The notes under the pieces: generated by a model
Databases searched by the model: none
Told to the model about the DNA's origin: nothing
Seen by the model: only the letters and a program-made list of their open reading frames with translations
From: Microbacterium sp. LWO13-1.2
GTDB lineage: Bacteria > Actinomycetota > Actinomycetes > Actinomycetales > Microbacteriaceae
Assembly: GCF_038397725.1 (NCBI RefSeq)
Contig: NZ_CP151634.1
Location: 372,001-436,000, forward strand
Direction of reading: 5' to 3'
Length of the DNA stretch: 64,000 nucleotides
Position numbers and translations under genes: made by a program
Shown here: piece by piece, positions 1 to 8,489 of the stretch
Position numbering within the stretch: the stretch's first letter is position 1
Layout of the letters: every line of letters begins with the position of its first letter

Positions 1-1060
1 GCAACTGCGAATTGGCGTTGATCGCGTCCCACATGGCCGCCGCGGCTTCCTCGTCCGGGATGACCTTGTTGGGGTCGTCGTAGTCCGTGACGTTCGGGTA
101 TTGCAGGAAGACGATGTCCTGGAACGGCACGTTCTTCACCGCGAGCGCGATCTGCACGATCTTCATCGGATCGGCGAGCGATTGACTCGGCTCGAGGTTC
201 TTCACGCCGGTGGTCGCGAGCTTGAGCATCACCGGGATGTTGCCGAGCGTCTCGCCGCTGATCATCTTGCGCGCCAGGCTCGTCATGTACTGCTGCTGGT
301 TGCCGATGCGACCGAGGTCGCTGCCGTCGCCGACGCCGTGGCGGGTGCGGAGGAACTGCAGCGCCTCGATCCCCTGGATCGTGTGGTTTCCGGCCGCCAT
401 GTCGAGGCCGGTGTGATCGTCCTGGATGGGGTTGGCGAGGCACACGTCGACGCCGCCGATCGCGTTCGTGATCTCGATCACGCCACCGAACGTGACGGAT
501 GCCGCGAACTGGATCTCCTGGCCCGTGAGCGCGGAGATCGTCTTCACGACGCAGTTGAGGCCACCGTCGGTGTACGCCGTGTTCAGGGGCTGCTTGCTCA
601 TCCCGGAGCGGACGTCGCCGTCGGCATCCACGCACTCCGGGATCGGGATCATCAGGTCGCGCGGGAAGCTGACGGCCGTGATGCGGCGGGGTTCCTCGGA
701 GACGTGGATCAGCAGGTTCACATCGTTGAGGGTGCCTTCCGAATCCGGACCCGAGCAACGCTCGCCGAAGTACTGCTTGTACGCCTCTTCACAGGTATCG
801 ACGCCGGTGAGGAGCAGGTTGAATCCACCCTTGTACGCACCGATGTCCGGCGGGAGCTCCTCCTGGCCCTCGAGCTCGACGGCGTTCGCCGTGACCGTGC
901 TGGCGAGGTCGTAGAACACATACGCCGCGACGCCGATGCCGCTGACCAGCACCACCGCCATCGCGATGCCGATGAGCTTGAGCAGCTGAGAGGCCGTGCT
1001 GGGCGTACGCAACTGACCATGCCGCGCGATGGTGCGACGGCGTCGGGTGTTCTCGCTCAA
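1..1060 (-). CDS. LCP (LytR-CpsA-Psr) family glycopolymer transferase, partial
   Basis: The gene runs off the left edge; about 353 codons are visible. LCP proteins transfer undecaprenyl-linked wall polymers onto peptidoglycan at the outer membrane face. Visible features: a basic N-terminus, one membrane segment at about residues 26-48, then the LCP core with LLLTGVDTC, the conserved arginine motif AVSFPRD and the later FLRTRHGVGDGSDLGRIGNQ block that binds the polyprenyl phosphate. The stretch VKNVPFQDIVFLQYPN near the edge is typical of actinobacterial members. I chose the TTG start at 1060 because GAAAGG lies 8 bases upstream; no good ATG is present near the membrane segment. The family is clear, the exact polymer is not. 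Confidence 0.88.
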   Translation of the reverse strand, partial: MSENTRRRRTIARHGQLRTPSTASQLLKLIGIAMAVVLVSGIGVAAYVFYDLASTVTANAVELEGQEELPPDIGAYKGGFNLLLTGVDTCEEAYKQYFGERCSGPDSEGTLNDVNLLIHVSEEPRRITAVSFPRDLMIPIPECVDADGDVRSGMSKQPLNTAYTDGGLNCVVKTISALTGQEIQFAASVTFGGVIEITNAIGGVDVCLANPIQDDHTGLDMAAGNHTIQGIEALQFLRTRHGVGDGSDLGRIGNQQQYMTSLARKMISGETLGNIPVMLKLATTGVKNLEPSQSLADPMKIVQIALAVKNVPFQDIVFLQYPNVTDYDDPNKVIPDEEAAAAMWDAINANSQL

Positions 1061-1119
1061 TCGGGGACCTTTCGGCTCTGCATGCGGTGCGTTGGGGGCT
1101 TACACCGTGCTCAATTCTG

Positions 1120-1204
1120 CGGAGGGTAAGGGATTCGAACCCTTGAGACATCTCTGCCCACTGGTTTTCAAGACCAGCTCCATCGGCCGCTCGGACAACC
1201 CTCC
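1120..1204 (-). tRNA. tRNA-Ser (UGA)
   Basis: The reverse strand folds as a class II tRNA: acceptor GGAGGGT pairs with ACCCTCC, the anticodon loop reads CTTGAAA with anticodon TGA, a long variable arm follows and the T arm carries GGGTTCGAATCCC. The discriminator is G. No 3' CCA is encoded; the next bases are CAG. Confidence 0.95.
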
Positions 1205-1290
1205 CGATAGATGCATCTACCGACAAGGCGTGAGTCTAGCCGAGTTCCATTCTCTCGCGCCGACCTGGGCGGGTCCTGGATGTGCATGTC

Positions 1291-2295
1291 TCAGCCGCTC
1301 GACTCCCGTACGACGAGTTGCGGCTGGAAGCGGACGGAGCGGTCATGATCACGCGGCTCTTCGGATGTCTCCTTGAGGAGCAGGTCCACCGCGGTCCATC
1401 CCAGCATGCGCGCCGGCTGGCTCACCGAGGTGAGCGGGACGACCGTGGCGGCAGCGAAGTCGATGTCGTCGTAGCCGACCAGCGCGATGTCCTCCGGGAC
1501 GCGGATGCCGCCACCGAGAGCGAAGGCTTGAAGCAGTCCGACCGCGAGCAGGTCGTTGGCGGCGAACACGGCGTCCGGGCGGTCCGCCGGCACGCGCGCG
1601 ACGATGTCCTCCCCCGCTGCGCGTCCGTTCAGCACGGTCAGCCCTCCGCGCTCGATCACCTCGAGCGTCGCCCCACCGACAGCATCCACGGCTGCGCGCG
1701 CGCCCTGAAGACGATGTGCGACCTGCGGGATCGACGTCGGCCCGGCGAGGAAGGCGATCCGCCGGCGCCCGCGGTCGAGCAGGTGCGCGACCGCGAGGCG
1801 CCCACCCTCGACATCGTCGACCGCGACCGACGCGAACTCCTGATCCGGGTCCTCACGGTCGACGAAGACCACGGGCACACCGGCCTCCTTCAGCGCGCGC
1901 AGTGCGGTCAGGTCGTCGGAGACGGGTGTGACCAGCAGACCGTTCACCCGCTGCTCGCGGAACAGCTCGAGATGAGCGGCCTGTCGCGTCGGGTTCTCGT
2001 CGCTGTTGCCGAGGAGGACGGTGAGTCCGGCTTCGGCCGCTCTGTCCTCGGCTCCGCGTGCCACCTCGGCGAAGAACGGGTTGCCGACATCGGGGACGAC
2101 GAGGCCGATGCTGCGACTGCGGCCGGCCCGGAGCTGCCTGGCCGCATCGTTGCGGACGAACCCGAGCTCGCGGATGACCCGAAGCACCCGTTCCGCCGTG
2201 GCGGGCGCGACCCGATCGGGCTGGTTCAGCACGTTCGAGACGGTGCCGACCGATACGCCGGCGGTTGCCGCGACATCCTTGACGCTCACCGACAT
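1291..2295 (-). CDS. LacI-family transcriptional repressor of the rhamnose locus
   Basis: This 334-aa DNA-binding repressor is probably released by a sugar ligand. The N-terminal helix-turn-helix at about residues 4-26 contains VSVGTVSNVLNQPDRV, followed by the hinge helix (AARQLRAGRSRSIGLVVPD) and a periplasmic-binding-protein-like sensor domain to the end. It is the last gene of the leftward transporter operon, after the DUF624 gene. I prefer ATG at 2295, preceded by AGAGGTG, over GTG at 2301. By context it may bind the LacI-type palindromes at 6247-6406 and 8452-8463; that link is inferred from position only. Confidence 0.9.
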   Translation of the reverse strand: MSVSVKDVAATAGVSVGTVSNVLNQPDRVAPATAERVLRVIRELGFVRNDAARQLRAGRSRSIGLVVPDVGNPFFAEVARGAEDRAAEAGLTVLLGNSDENPTRQAAHLELFREQRVNGLLVTPVSDDLTALRALKEAGVPVVFVDREDPDQEFASVAVDDVEGGRLAVAHLLDRGRRRIAFLAGPTSIPQVAHRLQGARAAVDAVGGATLEVIERGGLTVLNGRAAGEDIVARVPADRPDAVFAANDLLAVGLLQAFALGGGIRVPEDIALVGYDDIDFAAATVVPLTSVSQPARMLGWTAVDLLLKETSEEPRDHDRSVRFQPQLVVRESSG

Positions 2296-2341
2296 GGTCA
2301 CCTCTGCCCTTCTCGCATCGCCGTCCAGTGTGACACGCGAC

Positions 2342-2962
2342 TCAGCGTTTCCGTTCGCCGACCGCCACCACCGCGAACACGAGGCAGCCGACGCCCGGAA
2401 CGATCAAGGGGAGCAACTGCCAGGTGACGACCGCGGTGAGCACGATCGCCGCGGCGAGGTACGCCGATCCCATGGCATCCGCTCCGATCCTGGCGGGCAC
2501 GGCGCGAACCGCGGCGAGCCATCCGCTCGTCGGCGACCAGCCGGCGGCGGCCGTCAGGGTGGCGAGTGCGACGAAGAGCAGACCGAACACGCCGACCACA
2601 CCGACCACTGGCCCGCCGGGCAGCACTCCCCCGCTCGCGAGCAGTACATCCCAGACCAGCAACGCGGTCGCCGCGACCGCGACCGCCCCGACGCCCAGTC
2701 CACCGAGGAGCGCCCCCTGCACGTCCCGCAGGAAGAGCCCGACGCCGGATGCCTCCGCCCGCAGGTGACGACGCAGATGACGGATGCCGGCGGCGAGCGC
2801 GGCCGGCATCGTCACGATCGGCAACGAGCACGCGACCACCAGGATACCGACCCACATGACCTCCGCGAACAGGGCGTATCGGTTCACCGCGCCCGGCCAG
2901 CGCAGCACGCTGCCGTCGATCTCCGGCCTGCGGGTCCGCGCCCGCGGCATGCGCCGTGTCAT
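2342..2962 (-). CDS. DUF624 (YesL-like) membrane protein
   Basis: A 206-aa protein with about five hydrophobic segments. The N-terminal block VACSLPIVTMPAALAAG matches the DUF624/YesL signature (a short tract ending in LPIVT followed by small residues). YesL proteins are commonly encoded beside ABC sugar transporters and rhamnogalacturonan genes; their molecular role is not established. The start overlaps the stop of the upstream permease by one base (TGATG), so it is probably translationally coupled to it. The match is by pattern, so family assignment is moderately certain and function is unknown. Confidence 0.72.
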   Translation of the reverse strand: MTRRMPRARTRRPEIDGSVLRWPGAVNRYALFAEVMWVGILVVACSLPIVTMPAALAAGIRHLRRHLRAEASGVGLFLRDVQGALLGGLGVGAVAVAATALLVWDVLLASGGVLPGGPVVGVVGVFGLLFVALATLTAAAGWSPTSGWLAAVRAVPARIGADAMGSAYLAAAIVLTAVVTWQLLPLIVPGVGCLVFAVVAVGERKR

Positions 2963-3873
2963 CAGCCCTTCAACCCCTGCGTCGCGACGCCCTCGACGAG
3001 GAAGCGTTGGAAGATCATGAAGAACGCCAGCACGGGCAGCAGCGCCAGCACGGAGACCGCGATGGTCGCACCGAGATCCGAGGTGGAGGTCTGGTCGTTG
3101 AAGATCCGCAGCGCGAGCGGCACCGGCTGCTTGCTCGGTGAATTGAGGTACAGCAGCGGCCCGAGGAAGTCGTTCCAGCTCCAGATGAACGCGAAGATCG
3201 ACGACGTGATCAGCGCGGGCTTGATGAGGGGCAACGTGATCGAGAAGAACACCCGCGGGTGACCTGCCCCGTCGATCCGCGCCGCCTCATCGAGCTCGCG
3301 CGGCAGACCGCGGATGAACTGCACCATGAGGAAGACGAAGAATGCCTCTGTGGCCAAGAACTTCCCGATCAGCAGCGGCACGAAGGTGTCGACCAGCCCC
3401 AGATTCCGGAACAGCATGTACTGCGGAATGATCAGCACGTGGAACGGCAGCAGCAGCGTTCCGATCATCACCGTGAAGAAGACCGCCCGACCCCGGAAGT
3501 CGATCCGGGCGAAGGCATACGCGGCCATCGACGAAGAGATGACGACGCCGATCACCGATCCGACCGCGAGCAGCAGCGAGTTCAGGAAGAACTGCCACAG
3601 CGGCACGCCGCCCACGCCGCCGAGCACCGTGAGGTAGTTGTCGAAGGTCGGGTTCTGCGGCAGCAGCCCCTGGTTGGCTCCGAACTCGGAGTGCGGCTTG
3701 AAGGACGCCGCGAACATCCAGATGAGCGGGTAGAGCACGATCGCGGCGAGGGCGATCGCGATGATCCCCCAGATGATGGCGATGGTCCGCGACCGCGTGC
3801 GAGACCGGCCGACCGGAGCCGCGCGGGCGATCCGGTTCTTGTCGACCGTGAGCAGGGTTCTCGTCTCGCTCAT
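2962..3873 (-). CDS. Carbohydrate ABC transporter permease, MalG type
   Basis: A 303-aa inner-membrane subunit of a CUT1-family importer. It has six predicted membrane segments and the cytoplasmic EAA loop at about residues 195-215 (DEAARIDGAGHPRVFF), the contact site for the ATPase, and the family-typical C-terminus FLVEGVATQGLKG. Its ATG overlaps the stop of the MalF-type gene by four bases. No ATPase gene is in this operon, so the pair probably uses a shared MsiK-like ATPase encoded elsewhere, as is usual for actinobacterial CUT1 systems (inference). Substrate is inferred from the neighbouring rhamnose genes. Confidence 0.93.
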   Translation of the reverse strand: MSETRTLLTVDKNRIARAAPVGRSRTRSRTIAIIWGIIAIALAAIVLYPLIWMFAASFKPHSEFGANQGLLPQNPTFDNYLTVLGGVGGVPLWQFFLNSLLLAVGSVIGVVISSSMAAYAFARIDFRGRAVFFTVMIGTLLLPFHVLIIPQYMLFRNLGLVDTFVPLLIGKFLATEAFFVFLMVQFIRGLPRELDEAARIDGAGHPRVFFSITLPLIKPALITSSIFAFIWSWNDFLGPLLYLNSPSKQPVPLALRIFNDQTSTSDLGATIAVSVLALLPVLAFFMIFQRFLVEGVATQGLKG

Positions 3874-4853
3874 CGCGAGTCACCTCCGTAGTGCACCCAG
3901 CTTCTCGAGGTGCGGAACATCAGGAACGCGATGATTCCGACGACGATCAGGAGCACCCAGGCCATCGCCGAGGCGTAACCGAGTTGCCCGTCGCGGAACG
4001 CACGCGTGTACAGGTAGACCGTGTAGTAGTTCGTCGCGCCGGCAGGTCCCCCGGTACCGGAGCCGATGATGTACGCCGACGCGAAGATCTGGAAGGCATT
4101 GATCATCTCCAGCAACAGGTTGAAGAAGATGACGGGGGACAGCATGGGCAGGGTGACGTTGAAGAATTTGCGCCAGGGGCCTGCGCCGTCGACGGATGCC
4201 GCTTCGTACAGCTCGGCCGGCACCCCTTTGAGACCGGCCAGGAAGATGACCATGGGGGCCCCGAACTGCCAGACCGCGAGCAGGATCATCATCGGCAGCA
4301 CGAGCGCCGGGATGCCGACCCATCCGCCCATCTCGATACCGAACAGGCTCAGGGTGCCGTCGACGGGACCGTCCGTGGCGAACATCGCACGCCAGACGAT
4401 CGCGATCGAGACGCTGGCGCCGATCAGCGACGGCGCGTAGAACGCCGACCGGAAGAAGCCGGAGCCGCGCGAGCGCGCGTTGAGCAGCATCGCGACGCCG
4501 AGAGCGGCGGCCAGTTTGATCGGTGTGCCGATGAGGACATACCCGAGCGTGATCTGGACGGAGCCCCAGAACTTCTGGTCCCCCATCATCCGCTCGAAGT
4601 TCGCAAGCCCCGTCCATTGGGGCGAACTGAAGATGTCGTACGTCGTGAACGCCAGATACAGCGAGAACAACATCGGCCCGGCCGTGAGACCGATGAAGCC
4701 GAGCAGCCACGGCGAGAGGAAGACGTAGCCGGCGACGGTATCCCGGCGGGAACCGCGCCGTCGGGATACCGCCCCTCGACCATCGGCCGAGGGGCGGCCA
4801 CCGGAATCGGCGACGCGTGAAGCACTCGGCGCGATCGCCGATTCGGTGGACAT
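3870..4853 (-). CDS. Carbohydrate ABC transporter permease, MalF type
   Basis: A 327-aa membrane subunit partnering the MalG-type protein. After a polar N-terminal tail of about 50 residues come the family signature GYVFLSPWLLGFIGL, six membrane segments and the EAA loop YEAASVDGAGPWRKFF. An upstream in-frame start would add 16 residues; I chose ATG 4853 because GAAAGGA lies about 8 bases before it. It sits 19 bases downstream of the binding-protein gene and overlaps the next permease by four bases, so the leftward genes form one operon. Confidence 0.93.
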   Translation of the reverse strand: MSTESAIAPSASRVADSGGRPSADGRGAVSRRRGSRRDTVAGYVFLSPWLLGFIGLTAGPMLFSLYLAFTTYDIFSSPQWTGLANFERMMGDQKFWGSVQITLGYVLIGTPIKLAAALGVAMLLNARSRGSGFFRSAFYAPSLIGASVSIAIVWRAMFATDGPVDGTLSLFGIEMGGWVGIPALVLPMMILLAVWQFGAPMVIFLAGLKGVPAELYEAASVDGAGPWRKFFNVTLPMLSPVIFFNLLLEMINAFQIFASAYIIGSGTGGPAGATNYYTVYLYTRAFRDGQLGYASAMAWVLLIVVGIIAFLMFRTSRSWVHYGGDSR

Positions 4854-4872
4854 CGCAGTGATCCTTTCGAGG

Positions 4873-6162
4873 TCAGCCCGCAAGGATGACTTCGGCCTCA
4901 TCGAAGAACTGGGTCACCGCGTCGTCGACGCTGATCGCCCCCAGGCCGATCGACTTGCCGAGGTCCCAGAACGTCTGCTCGATCGAGCCGTATCCCTTCA
5001 CCGGCACGGGCGGCGCGTCTCCGATGCGGTCGGCGACGGACTCGAGGTAGTCGGCGACCTGCTTGTCAGCGCCTTCGAGCTTCGCGCCGTCGAGCTTGCT
5101 CGAGGAAGCCGGGAATCCGAGTGTGGTGCCGAAGATCTCGCCGGACTCGGGCGAATTGACCAGGAAGTCGAGGAAGATCGCGGCGGCCTCCGGGTGCTCG
5201 GTGTTGGCCGAGACCGCGACCTGCAGTCCGGCCTGGCGGTAGAGGTCCTTGGCGTCGTCGTCGCTGGTCGGCGGTGCCACCATCGACAGCGCGGAGTCGC
5301 CCGTCTCGGCGAGATATCCGCCGAGGAAGTTCGACCAGCTCATCTCGCTCGCGGTCAGCTTGGCGCCGAGTCCCGAGGTCGGGGTGATTTCCTCGAGCCG
5401 GGACTGCGGAATGCCGACGCCGTCGCGCACCTGCGCGCCGGACTCCCAGAACTCGCGCAACTGGTCCTCGTCGAAGCCGAGGGCGCCGTCGTCAGTGAAC
5501 AGATTTCCGCCGTCCTGACGGAGCAGGAGCTCGAGGTTCTGGATGCGCTGCGTGTAGTCGGTGCCGCCGTAGACGCTGCCGGCGGAGGCCTCGGTGACGC
5601 TCGCCATCCATTCGTCGTGGTCCTCGTACGAAGTGCCGCCTTCATACGGCTCGACCCCGACCTGGCTGAGCAGGTCGTCGTTCTGGAAGACCGCCCAGGC
5701 GCTGTAGCCGGTCGGCAGCGAGAACTGCTTGCCGTCGAGCTGCCCGGTGCCGAGTAGCGCTTCATCGAACGTCGAGGTGTCGACGAAGTCCTTGTACGTG
5801 CCGAGGTCGAGCAGCAGGCCCGACTCCCCGTACTGACGCAGATACGAGTCGGAGAACTGCCAGACATCGGGGAGACCGTTGCCAGCTGCCTCGGTCTGGC
5901 GCTTCTCCCAGTAGCTGGGGAAGTCGGTGAAGCTGCCCTCGATCGTGATGTTCGGGTACTCCTCGTTGAACGCCTCGATGAGTGCTTCGTAACGGCTGGC
6001 TCGGTCGTCGTTGCCCCACCAGGTGAAGGTGAGCGTGACCTTCTCGTCGGCGTCGTAGACCGGCTTCGCATCGGGTGCTGCGCCTCCGGCGCAGCCGGCG
6101 AGCGCGAGTGCCGCACCCGCGACGAGGGCGGTCGCCGCCGCGATTCGCTTCGTAATGAACAT
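4873..6162 (-). CDS. Extracellular sugar-binding lipoprotein of the ABC importer
   Basis: A 429-aa family 1 solute-binding protein that delivers sugar to the two downstream permeases. A type II signal peptide ends in the lipobox LALAGC with Cys24 as lipidation site; the mature part starts with GGAAPDAKP and has the family-typical LTFTWWGNDDRASRYEALI strand and a later LPTGYSAWAVFQND segment. The start at 6162 is supported by AGAGGA 6-7 bases upstream; an in-frame start 63 bases further out lacks this. It is the first gene of the leftward operon, driven by the promoter and operators at 6247-6292. Rhamnose or a rhamnoside is the likely ligand by context. Confidence 0.93.
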   Translation of the reverse strand: MFITKRIAAATALVAGAALALAGCAGGAAPDAKPVYDADEKVTLTFTWWGNDDRASRYEALIEAFNEEYPNITIEGSFTDFPSYWEKRQTEAAGNGLPDVWQFSDSYLRQYGESGLLLDLGTYKDFVDTSTFDEALLGTGQLDGKQFSLPTGYSAWAVFQNDDLLSQVGVEPYEGGTSYEDHDEWMASVTEASAGSVYGGTDYTQRIQNLELLLRQDGGNLFTDDGALGFDEDQLREFWESGAQVRDGVGIPQSRLEEITPTSGLGAKLTASEMSWSNFLGGYLAETGDSALSMVAPPTSDDDAKDLYRQAGLQVAVSANTEHPEAAAIFLDFLVNSPESGEIFGTTLGFPASSSKLDGAKLEGADKQVADYLESVADRIGDAPPVPVKGYGSIEQTFWDLGKSIGLGAISVDDAVTQFFDEAEVILAG

Positions 6163-6246
6163 CGTTGTCCTCTCTTGGTGAACTTCTTCGTCGACCGGTG
6201 GGGCCGGGCGCCGCTGACCGGTCATTGCTGTGGTTTCGCGCTAACA

Positions 6247-6260
6247 GGAAAGCGCTTCCC
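6247..6260. promoter_or_regulatory. LacI-type operator 1, at the start of the leftward transcript
   Basis: GGAAAGCGCTTCCC has the palindromic core AAGCGCTT with the CG centre typical of LacI/GalR operators. It begins about 4 bases downstream of the leftward -10 hexamer, so a bound repressor would cover the transcription start. The same core recurs at 6392-6406. Confidence 0.75.
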
Positions 6261-6263
6261 GGC

Positions 6264-6292
6264 AATCTACTCGGGATTGAAACGTTTCGCAA
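6264..6292 (-). promoter_or_regulatory. Promoter of the leftward sugar-transport operon
   Basis: On the reverse strand TTGCGA (6292-6287) is followed after exactly 17 bases by TAGATT (6269-6264), a good sigma-70-like arrangement. One operator lies in the -35/spacer region and another just after the -10, as expected for tight LacI-type repression. Confidence 0.7.
6279..6288. promoter_or_regulatory. LacI-type operator 2, overlapping the leftward -35
   Basis: GAAACGTTTC is a perfect 10-base palindrome with a central CG, of the TGAAACGTTTCA class. It overlaps the -35 hexamer and spacer of the leftward promoter. Its half site AAACG differs from AAGCG in operators 1 and 3 but is shared with the site at 8452-8463. 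Confidence 0.7.
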
Positions 6293-6350
6293 TAGCTCAT
6301 TCTCATCATCATCGATCGTATGGTAAACGTTGTAATGAACACGCCCATCG

Positions 6351-6379
6351 TTCCGCCCTCCAGGCCGCCCGTCGATACA
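6351..6379 (+). promoter_or_regulatory. Possible promoter of the rightward catabolic operon
   Basis: TTCCGC (6351-6356) and GATACA (6374-6379) are separated by 17 bases. The start site would fall near 6386, just before operator 3. The hexamers are poor matches, so this is tentative; the position relative to the operator is the main argument. Confidence 0.4.
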
Positions 6380-6391
6380 TCTCCGTCGTTC

Positions 6392-6406
6392 GGGAAGCGC
6401 TTTCCC
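6392..6406. promoter_or_regulatory. LacI-type operator 3, before the oxidoreductase gene
   Basis: GGGAAGCGCTTTCCC carries the AAGCGCTT core and matches operator 1. It lies 8 bases before the ribosome-binding site GGAGGAG (6414-6420) of the rightward operon. Confidence 0.75.
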
Positions 6407-6426
6407 ATATGCTGGAGGAGAATGTG

Positions 6427-8394
6427 ATGCAGCATCCGCTCCCCGACCGAAGGATTCCCGCGATGGCCACAGACGTGCTGCTCGTCGGAGCCCACGGTTT
6501 CGGCGCTGACCACCTGCGCAACCTGGAACGTCTCGGTGATCGTGTGCGCGTGGTGGCGTTGGCGGATCCGAACGGTGGACCCGGCGAGGGCTACGGCTCC
6601 GACGCACCCGCCTTCGCCGGGCTCGCCGAGGCCTTCGACGCGGGCATCCGCCCCGACGTGGTGATCATCGCGACGCCGACCGGCACGCATTTCGCACTCG
6701 CCTCGCTCGCGCTCGAGCGTGGCTGCGATCTCTACCTCGAGAAACCGCCGCTCGCGACCATGGAGCAGTTCGAAGCACTGCTGGCCCTGCAGAAGCGCTC
6801 AGGTCGAGCGGTGCAGGTCGGGTTCCAGAGCTTCGGCTCGCACGCGTTCGACCGCCTCGCAGAACTGGGCGAACCGACATCGGTCGCAACCTGGGGCGCC
6901 TGGGCGAGGGATGCCGCCTACTGGTCGCGCTCTGCATGGGCGGGCAGACGCACCCTCGACGGCCACCCCGTCGTGGACGGCGTCGTGACGAACCCGCTCT
7001 CGCACGCCGTCGCCACCGCTCTGCGCATCGCCGGCGCCCGGCACCGTGACGACGTCGCGCGAGTCGAGCTCGAGCTCTACCGCGCGAACGACATCGAGGC
7101 CGACGACACCTCCAGCGTCCGGATCACGCTCACCGACGGGCGAATCGTCTCCGCGGCGCTGACCCTCGCCGCCCCCGAGCATTCCGACCCGCTCATCGAG
7201 GTGCGCACGCCCGAGGCCGACGTGATCTTCTCCTACACGACCGACCGGCTCATCCACCCGGACGGCAGCGAGGTCGACACCGGACGCACCGAGCTCTTCG
7301 AGGAGCTGCTCGATCATCGCGACCACGGCGCCCCCCTGCACGCTCCCCTGGTCGAGACCGGAGCGTTCATGGCCGTGATGGAGGCGGTGCGCACCGCGCC
7401 CGATCCCGCTCCGGTACCGGATGCTGCGATCACGCTCCTCACCGACCGACCGTCACCCCTCACGACCATCGACGGCATCGCGGAGTGGGTCGAGCGCACC
7501 GCGAGATCCGGCGCCCTGTTCAGCGAGCTGCATGCCCCCTTCGCTGCGGCGCCACTGGCCGGCCGCACGCACGAGCTCCGTGTCGGCGCGGCCGTCGTCG
7601 CCGTGCATGATGACGGATCGGCAGTCGCCCACACGTCGGGATCGCGGCCCTTCCTGCACCCCGTGCGCACGCCGTCCGGCGTCGTCGTCTCCGCCGCACA
7701 CCCCGCCGATCACGATTGGCACCTCGGTGTCTCGATCGCGCTTCAGCATGTGAACGGCGTGAACTTCTGGGGTGGCCCCACCTACACACGCGACCTCGGA
7801 TATCGCTGGCTGAGCGACCACGGCCGCATCCGGACGACGTCGTTCGCCCTCGACGATGACGGCTTCTCCTCGACCGCCGACTGGATCGCGCCCGGCGGCG
7901 ACGTGCTGCTGAGCGAATCCACGCGGTGGCAGCTGCGAGAGTCATCCGATCCGCGTGCGTGGCTGTTCCGGACGACGACGACGCTGCGGGCGGAGAGCAC
8001 TCCGGTCGAACTCGGCAGCCCAGCCAGCAACGGCCGTGTCGGCGGCGGCTACGGCGGCTTCGCCTGGCGGTTCCCTGCGGCATCCGACGTCGACGTGCGA
8101 ACCGGACGAGCGGCAGGCGAAGACGCCGTGCACGGCACCGTCGCGCCGTGGCTGGCGTTCAGCGCGCGCTTCGCCGAGGGCGAGGCCACCGTCGCACTCG
8201 CCGGCGATGACGACCGCACGTGTGAGGACCCCTGGTTCGTGCGCGTCGACGCCTATCCCGGCGTGGGCTCGGCGCTCGCCTGGCAGGACGCGCTCCGACT
8301 CGACGTCGGCGCGAGCATCACCGTGTCGTTCCGCGGAGCCGTCGCTGACGGACGCCTCACGGATGACGAGATCGCCGGCCTGCTCGACGAGTGA
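6427..8394 (+). CDS. Gfo/Idh/MocA oxidoreductase fused to a DUF6807 (PmoA-like) domain
   Basis: A 655-aa two-domain protein. Residues about 13-370 form a Gfo/Idh/MocA NAD(P)-dependent sugar dehydrogenase: the nucleotide loop LLVGAHGFGADHLRNL, the IIATPTGTH strand and the family EKPP motif at residues 105-108. Residues about 380-655 resemble DUF6807: HDWHLGVSIALQHVNGVNFW begins near residue 429, and this His-rich NGVNFW segment is the hallmark I used. Start 6427 has GGAGGAG 6 bases upstream; ATG 6463 (with GAAGGA) is an alternative. It is first in the rightward operon under operator 3. The fusion suggests both activities act on one glycoside or sugar intermediate; neither substrate is known. 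Confidence 0.85.
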   Translation: MQHPLPDRRIPAMATDVLLVGAHGFGADHLRNLERLGDRVRVVALADPNGGPGEGYGSDAPAFAGLAEAFDAGIRPDVVIIATPTGTHFALASLALERGCDLYLEKPPLATMEQFEALLALQKRSGRAVQVGFQSFGSHAFDRLAELGEPTSVATWGAWARDAAYWSRSAWAGRRTLDGHPVVDGVVTNPLSHAVATALRIAGARHRDDVARVELELYRANDIEADDTSSVRITLTDGRIVSAALTLAAPEHSDPLIEVRTPEADVIFSYTTDRLIHPDGSEVDTGRTELFEELLDHRDHGAPLHAPLVETGAFMAVMEAVRTAPDPAPVPDAAITLLTDRPSPLTTIDGIAEWVERTARSGALFSELHAPFAAAPLAGRTHELRVGAAVVAVHDDGSAVAHTSGSRPFLHPVRTPSGVVVSAAHPADHDWHLGVSIALQHVNGVNFWGGPTYTRDLGYRWLSDHGRIRTTSFALDDDGFSSTADWIAPGGDVLLSESTRWQLRESSDPRAWLFRTTTTLRAESTPVELGSPASNGRVGGGYGGFAWRFPAASDVDVRTGRAAGEDAVHGTVAPWLAFSARFAEGEATVALAGDDDRTCEDPWFVRVDAYPGVGSALAWQDALRLDVGASITVSFRGAVADGRLTDDEIAGLLDE

Positions 8395-8417
8395 CCCGGC
8401 CGGTCCCACGACCGTTC

Positions 8418-8447
8418 TTGCACATCTCATCCGTCACCCTCTAGACT
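8418..8447 (+). promoter_or_regulatory. Internal promoter before the rhamnose mutarotase gene
   Basis: TTGCAC (8418-8423) and TAGACT (8442-8447) are separated by 18 bases, giving a predicted start near 8454, inside the palindrome at 8452-8463. The rha genes could therefore be transcribed separately from the oxidoreductase-DUF6807 gene. Confidence 0.65.
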
Positions 8448-8451
8448 TGCA

Positions 8452-8463
8452 TGAAACGATTCA
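8452..8463. promoter_or_regulatory. LacI-type operator at the rhamnose operon start
   Basis: TGAAACGATTCA is a near-perfect palindrome of the TGAAACG class with a central CG, placed on the predicted transcription start. It overlaps an ATG at 8451 that could be mistaken for the mutarotase start. Confidence 0.65.
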
Positions 8464-8489
8464 ATGATGATCCTCCGAAATGTGAGCCC

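Noticed and set aside
4846..5757. A 303-codon + strand frame opposite the binding-protein gene
   Set aside because: Antisense to a clear lipoprotein gene and without recognisable domain or ribosome-binding site.
8451..8489. ATG at 8451 as the start of the mutarotase
   Set aside because: It lies inside a palindromic operator at the predicted transcription start, and the later start reproduces the standard residue numbering.
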